A stretch of DNA of 64,000 bases. Source: DATCYX01 sp963714425 (lineage in GTDB: Bacteria > Chloroflexota > Anaerolineae > Anaerolineales > UBA4823). This document shows positions 63,901 to 64,000 of this stretch, one piece after another. A program made the position numbers and the translations under genes. A model generated the notes under the pieces. It worked only from the letters and a program-made list of their open reading frames with translations, was not told the origin of the DNA and searched no databases. Within the stretch, counting starts at the first letter, position 1. The number at the start of each line of letters is the position of its first letter. The stretch spans positions 62,001 to 126,000 of the forward strand of contig CAVQOI010000006.1 in the NCBI GenBank assembly GCA_963714425.1. The letters are read 5' to 3'.

Positions 63901-64000
63901 ACCCGCGCCTGGCGGTGGTGCGCGGCGCAGTCACGCCGACCAGTACCCCACCTCTGGATCTGGAGAGGCTGCAGCCGAAAATGCTGGTCTTCTACCTCGG
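60978..64000 (+). CDS. KAP P-loop NTPase with CHAT-like C-terminus (partial)
   Basis: At least 1007 residues, truncated by the window end. The N-terminal KAP NTPase has Walker A FGRWGSGKTSLMRMV (about 44-57), two pairs of membrane helices inserted between Walker A and the rest (as in animal and bacterial KAP proteins), the KAP motif VIWFNAWKFANEDELWAALL, and Walker B PLVLMLDDLDRCLPEQAV. A helical, charged linker follows (about 670-850). The last part has the CHAT-like strand order RLWDVKDRILQGEVP, LRLSSVNQTIDDLPWEMAL and PLGLDPRLAVVRG. The caspase-like His/Cys would lie beyond the window. The promoter is at 60931. Confidence 0.78.
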   Translation, partial: MARPSPDRPTTEDRLNFRSYVLPITRTIRDAARADQLPLTIGIFGRWGSGKTSLMRMVEQELGPTPEERRISDQRSQAAQRALRWMVPILIVWLLLILAGLFSTLVAALWVQAYTGLGDLQSQVLWASAMFGAFGGWVAAFYVVWARAVIEQDLEPKYILNLALRPLTGLLAGVLVFFLLSGGDSLFASARLAGLNRTVYILLAFVSGFSNWLDLLLSARLSPWIERLRRRNVKQAKQAVDRKATAQRVETRGDYQVIWFNAWKFANEDELWAALLQEVLRQIKVKAVGRERLRIKWQLWKRSIDWSSGFRDVARKLLPAAGKTLLAAGFATLGGLVAAWAVSSRYGEQIGQTAGAVGAVLTGLLPISAWLRANLVTPLADLDLDKYRKKASYKDHLTFLAEFSNEFRGIARIARGDGNPLVLMLDDLDRCLPEQAVSVLEAIKLFISEDAPVAFMIGADQEFIERAIEVKYEKMIARTDTDPERRERFARLGREYLEKIVQLSFHLPPIEEGLIDSFIDDVFKDNTWVVDHSHIFAAGLQPNPRQVLRVLNIYNFMIELAQEKKWLYAKIIQPDVLAKAVVVQYRWPELWRRLESRLDLLAAIEKFFREGAVPTDAALAAIVETFAKEADLRNLLTVKESGSLAGVDLRKYIYLSESTQTRPEQEEKPTQPPEKVPVKRVRRKAPTQEDEAAESLNVALEKTTQALGEVNRLRPAWRQLGISQRRITTYENRLKRALTDKDLQAAQTAQSEFQKVLETSQAGRVQKIEQRRVELRQKVKELGSGGADSALLGLMEDYLERAAKAIEANDLEMASVHLEDAESLAGSAQADLAARKSDEVERKIEARLSKDGRLVFERAVTYQPVEIRMEIPGREKDGEIIAYSPRGENRSPVPGLRGRLWDVKDRILQGEVPAEDSHWLRVQLGEALRPVLQLADPASPDNFRLRLSSVNQTIDDLPWEMALTSEGHDLPLGLDPRLAVVRGAVTPTSTPPLDLERLQPKMLVFYL

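Noticed and set aside
1..64000. tRNA, rRNA or CRISPR loci
   Set aside because: I looked for T-arm motifs, rRNA-like blocks and regular direct repeats with spacers and saw none; a dedicated scan such as tRNAscan could still find a tRNA.

Overview
The window reads as a chromosomal segment of a Chloroflexota bacterium, most likely of the Anaerolineae type. This is inferred from overall protein character, not from a marker gene: moderately high GC, many serine/threonine kinase, FHA and TPR fusions, CSLREA beta-helix surface proteins, Pro/Thr-rich secreted proteins and PMT-like membrane glycosyltransferases. No rRNA, tRNA or CRISPR array was found. Two genes carry single-base frameshifts, which may be real decay or assembly errors.

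Layout. 1-6.2 kb (minus strand): a dynamin-like GTPase cut by the window edge, a Tat-exported alkaline-phosphatase-superfamily enzyme with a membrane protein, an HD hydrolase and hutI. 6.3-9.7 kb (plus): a fumarase/aspartase-family lyase (frameshifted), hpt and a secreted protein with a possible sortase-like domain. 9.8-12 kb (minus): cold-shock protein, CopD-like protein and a membrane TPR protein. 12.2-17.1 kb (plus): thioesterase, M42 peptidase, a Phd/PIN toxin-antitoxin pair, an LLM flavin oxidoreductase, pcm and two small membrane proteins. 17.2-22.7 kb (minus): RNase J with a structured leader, and a kinase-AAA-TPR signalling protein. 22.9-29.9 kb: a 56-residue membrane protein, a CxxCxGxG zinc protein, a thioredoxin-fold lipoprotein interrupted by an in-frame TGA in a UxxC motif, holA, an unknown P-loop pair and a beta-helix surface protein. 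29.9-38.9 kb: RlmD-like methyltransferase, class V aminotransferase, a secreted metallopeptidase, a GIY-YIG protein, an FHA protein and argG-argH-lipB. 39.1-40.8 kb: an intact insertion sequence of the ISNCY/IS1202 type with a 17-bp target duplication, abutting the argG promoter. 40.8-46.2 kb: two paralogous membrane glycosyltransferases (one frameshifted), a clpB remnant, and a phosphodiester glycosidase. 46.5-54.8 kb: Yip1-like protein, two trypsin-like proteases with a LuxR regulator, a nucleotidyltransferase pair, Hsp20 and two further glycosyltransferases with a DoxX protein. 54.8-64 kb: a 1384-residue kinase-TPR protein, an FHA-FHA-LCAT hydrolase, and a KAP NTPase with a CHAT-like C-terminus running off the end.

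Most notable: (1) the predicted selenoprotein at 23534-24166, whose TGA lies where homologues have the first Cys of CxxC and is followed by a bacterial-SECIS-like hairpin; (2) an almost leaderless 28-codon leader peptide with an Arg-Ala-Arg-Arg run plus a terminator between the argG promoter and argG, suggesting arginine-responsive attenuation; (3) the KAP-CHAT fusion, with a conflict-system-like architecture; (4) dispersed intergenic heptamer repeats and a set of perfect 20-21 bp inverted repeats.
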